In this document: positions 62,475 through 64,000 of the stretch, in pieces
Position numbering within the stretch: the first letter of the stretch is position 1
Layout of the letters: each line of letters begins with the position of its first letter
DNA from: Methylorubrum suomiense
Lineage (GTDB): Bacteria > Pseudomonadota > Alphaproteobacteria > Rhizobiales > Beijerinckiaceae
Direction: 5' to 3'
Length of the DNA: 64,000 nt
NCBI RefSeq assembly: GCF_022179765.1
Contig: NZ_BPRE01000005.1
Location: 1-64,000, forward strand
The notes under the pieces: generated by a model
The model's input: only the letters and a program-made list of their open reading frames with translations
The model's database searches: none
What the model was told of the DNA's origin: nothing
Translations under genes and position numbers: made by a program

Positions 62475-63794
62475 TTATTCGCGTTCGATGCGGATCAATT
62501 GGGGCGCTTCCGCGAGCAGCCCGTCCCGGTCGATGGCGGCCAGCGCCTCGCGCACGGTCCCCTCGGTGGCCGCGTAGGTGATGAGGACCAGCGGCACCGG
62601 CTGGCCGGAACGACCCTGCGGATCGGTCGAGGCGGCCTTGGCGGATCGGCGCTGGACGATGCTCTCGATGGAGATCCCGGCCTCCGCCATGCGGGTCGCC
62701 ACGCCCGCAGCGACGCCGGTGCGATCGTGAACGGTGAGGCGGATGTAGTAGCCGCCTTCGTGACGCTGCATCTCGACCCGGCGGGGCGCCGCCAGCCCGG
62801 CGACCGGGCGGCCGAAGGTCGGGCGCCGCACGCCCGCGGCGATGTCGGCGATGTCGGCGACGACCGCCGAGGCCGTGGCGTTCCCGCCAGCGCCGGGGCC
62901 GATCAGGGTCAGTTCACCGACCGCATCGGCATCGACCGTCACGGCGTTGGTGACCCCCATGACCTGGGCGATGGCCGAGGCCTTGGCCACCATGGTCGGG
63001 TGGACGCGCTGCTCGATGCCCGCCTCGGTCGCCTGGGCGACACCGAGGAGCTTGATGCGGTAGCCGAGTTCGTCGGCCATGGTGAGATCGAGCGGCTTGA
63101 CGCCGGAAATGCCCTCGACGGACACGCCGTCCGCGTCGATCTCGACCCCGAAGGCGAGGCTCGTGAGGATCGCGAGCTTGTGGGCGGTGTCGAAGCCCTC
63201 GACATCGAAGGTCGGATCGGCCTCCGCATAGCCGAGCGCCTGCGCGTCCTTGAGGCAGGCCTCGAAGGTCAGCCCCTCCGCCTCCATTCGGCTGAGGATG
63301 TAGTTGCAGGTTCCGTTGAGGATTCCGTAGACGCGGCTGACGGCATTGCCGGCCAGGCCCTCGCGGATCGCCTTGATGATCGGGATGCCGCCGGCCACCG
63401 ACGCTTCGTAGGCCAGCGCCACGCCCTTCTCCTCGGCCGCGTTGGCCAAAGCCGCGCCGTGGCGGGCGAGCAGCGCCTTGTTGGCGGTGACCACGTGCTT
63501 GCCGGCGGCGATGGCCGCCTCCACCGCATCCTTGGCCGGACCGTCCGCACCGCCGATCAACTCGACGAAGACGTCGATCTCCTCGGAGCGGGCCAAGGCC
63601 ACCGGATCGTCGAACCAAGCGAAGCCGGACAGGTCGAGGCCGCGGTCGCGGCTCCTGTCGCGGGCCGAGATGGCGGTGACGGCGACCGTGCGGCCGGAGG
63701 CGGACAGCGCCTCGGCGCGACGCGCCACCATGCCCAACACGGCGGCGCCGACGGTGCCGAGACCGGCAATGCCGAGGCGAAGGGTCTGGGTCAT
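62475..63794 (-). CDS. hom: Homoserine dehydrogenase
   Basis: 439 residues from ATG 63794. NAD(P)-binding LRLGIAGLGTVGAAVLGMVA, then VFVELIGG, HVVTANKALLARHGAALANA and the catalytic region GILNGTCNYILSRMEAEG and DAQALGYAEADPTFDVEGFD. A C-terminal ACT domain (about 345-439, RLTVHDRTGVAAGVATRMAE, PVPLVLITYAATE) gives threonine feedback. It converts aspartate semialdehyde to homoserine in threonine and methionine synthesis. glpX follows it. Confidence 0.96.
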   Translation of the reverse strand: MTQTLRLGIAGLGTVGAAVLGMVARRAEALSASGRTVAVTAISARDRSRDRGLDLSGFAWFDDPVALARSEEIDVFVELIGGADGPAKDAVEAAIAAGKHVVTANKALLARHGAALANAAEEKGVALAYEASVAGGIPIIKAIREGLAGNAVSRVYGILNGTCNYILSRMEAEGLTFEACLKDAQALGYAEADPTFDVEGFDTAHKLAILTSLAFGVEIDADGVSVEGISGVKPLDLTMADELGYRIKLLGVAQATEAGIEQRVHPTMVAKASAIAQVMGVTNAVTVDADAVGELTLIGPGAGGNATASAVVADIADIAAGVRRPTFGRPVAGLAAPRRVEMQRHEGGYYIRLTVHDRTGVAAGVATRMAEAGISIESIVQRRSAKAASTDPQGRSGQPVPLVLITYAATEGTVREALAAIDRDGLLAEAPQLIRIERE

Positions 63795-64000
63795 GGGCGT
63801 GCCGTCTCGATTGTTCGGATGCGCGGCCCGGGCGGCGGTGGCTTTTCCCGGAGCCTCGAAGGGAGGCCGGCGAGAGGCGCGACGGCGCGTCCGGAACGGC
63901 GGGCACTTCTGCAACGATTTCGGCAGGCACGCAAGGAAACCGGGCTCGCCCCGACCGGCCGCCCGGGGGATGGGGCGCGCCCCTCGATCGGGAGGCCGGA
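63795..64000. other. Window end upstream of hom
   Basis: About 206 nt of sequence upstream of hom reach the window end. No gene motif, repeat or clear promoter was recognised; a neighbouring gene may begin outside. Confidence 0.3.

Overview
The window looks like a chromosomal segment of a high-GC alphaproteobacterium, most probably Methylobacterium/Methylorubrum. This rests on the str operon, the gene families present, a PaoABC-type aldehyde oxidoreductase, PrpE, a MaeB hybrid malic enzyme, and small DUF465, DUF3297 and DUF3606 proteins. Species cannot be fixed from the sequence alone. No rRNA, tRNA, CRISPR array, transposase or phage gene was recognised.

Layout. 1-3240: the str operon on the minus strand, transcribed rpsL, rpsG, fusA, tuf (tuf cut by the window edge). 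3632-12228: a Wadjet/MksBEF-like SMC condensin locus on the minus strand. jetA and jetB are adjacent, but jetC lies more than 3 kb further on. Between them sits a quinone/aromatic-stress-type cassette: alpha/beta hydrolase, VOC ring-cleaving dioxygenase and divergent LysR. No jetD nuclease is present. 12515-18715: HAD hydrolase, small Gly-rich secreted proteins, a CitE-like CoA lyase, a tautomerase, a LysR/MFS efflux pair and two small unknown genes. 18862-22182: DUF3297, a CatB-type acetyltransferase and maeB. 22250-27721: a four-gene overlapping glycan operon on the minus strand. 27822-33317: an M20 peptidase and divergent paoABC. 33563-38443: a methyltransferase, CrcB, an EamA protein, a D-Ala-D-Ala dipeptidase, small unknown genes and an FTR1 iron permease.

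38875-45961: secreted small proteins, then a signalling group (diguanylate cyclase with a degenerate receiver, LuxR protein with a degenerate receiver, soluble chemoreceptor-like protein), topoisomerase IB, a GT4 glycosyltransferase and an ETF-beta-type lysine methyltransferase. 46077-53917: a large pseudo-caspase with Pro/Gln-rich tail, NupC, membrane and TonB-like proteins and a HugZ-like protein. 54239-63794: prpE, DUF465/DUF3606 small genes, purE-purK, a TPR lipoprotein flanked by two single-domain response regulators, glpX and hom.

The most notable signals are the split condensin locus lacking jetD, the caspase-fold protein missing both catalytic residues, two 109-bp palindromic intergenic repeats (plus a short relative), and multi-copy operator-like repeats in the two LysR-containing divergent promoters. 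Functions come from recognising family motifs by eye; nothing was searched against a database.
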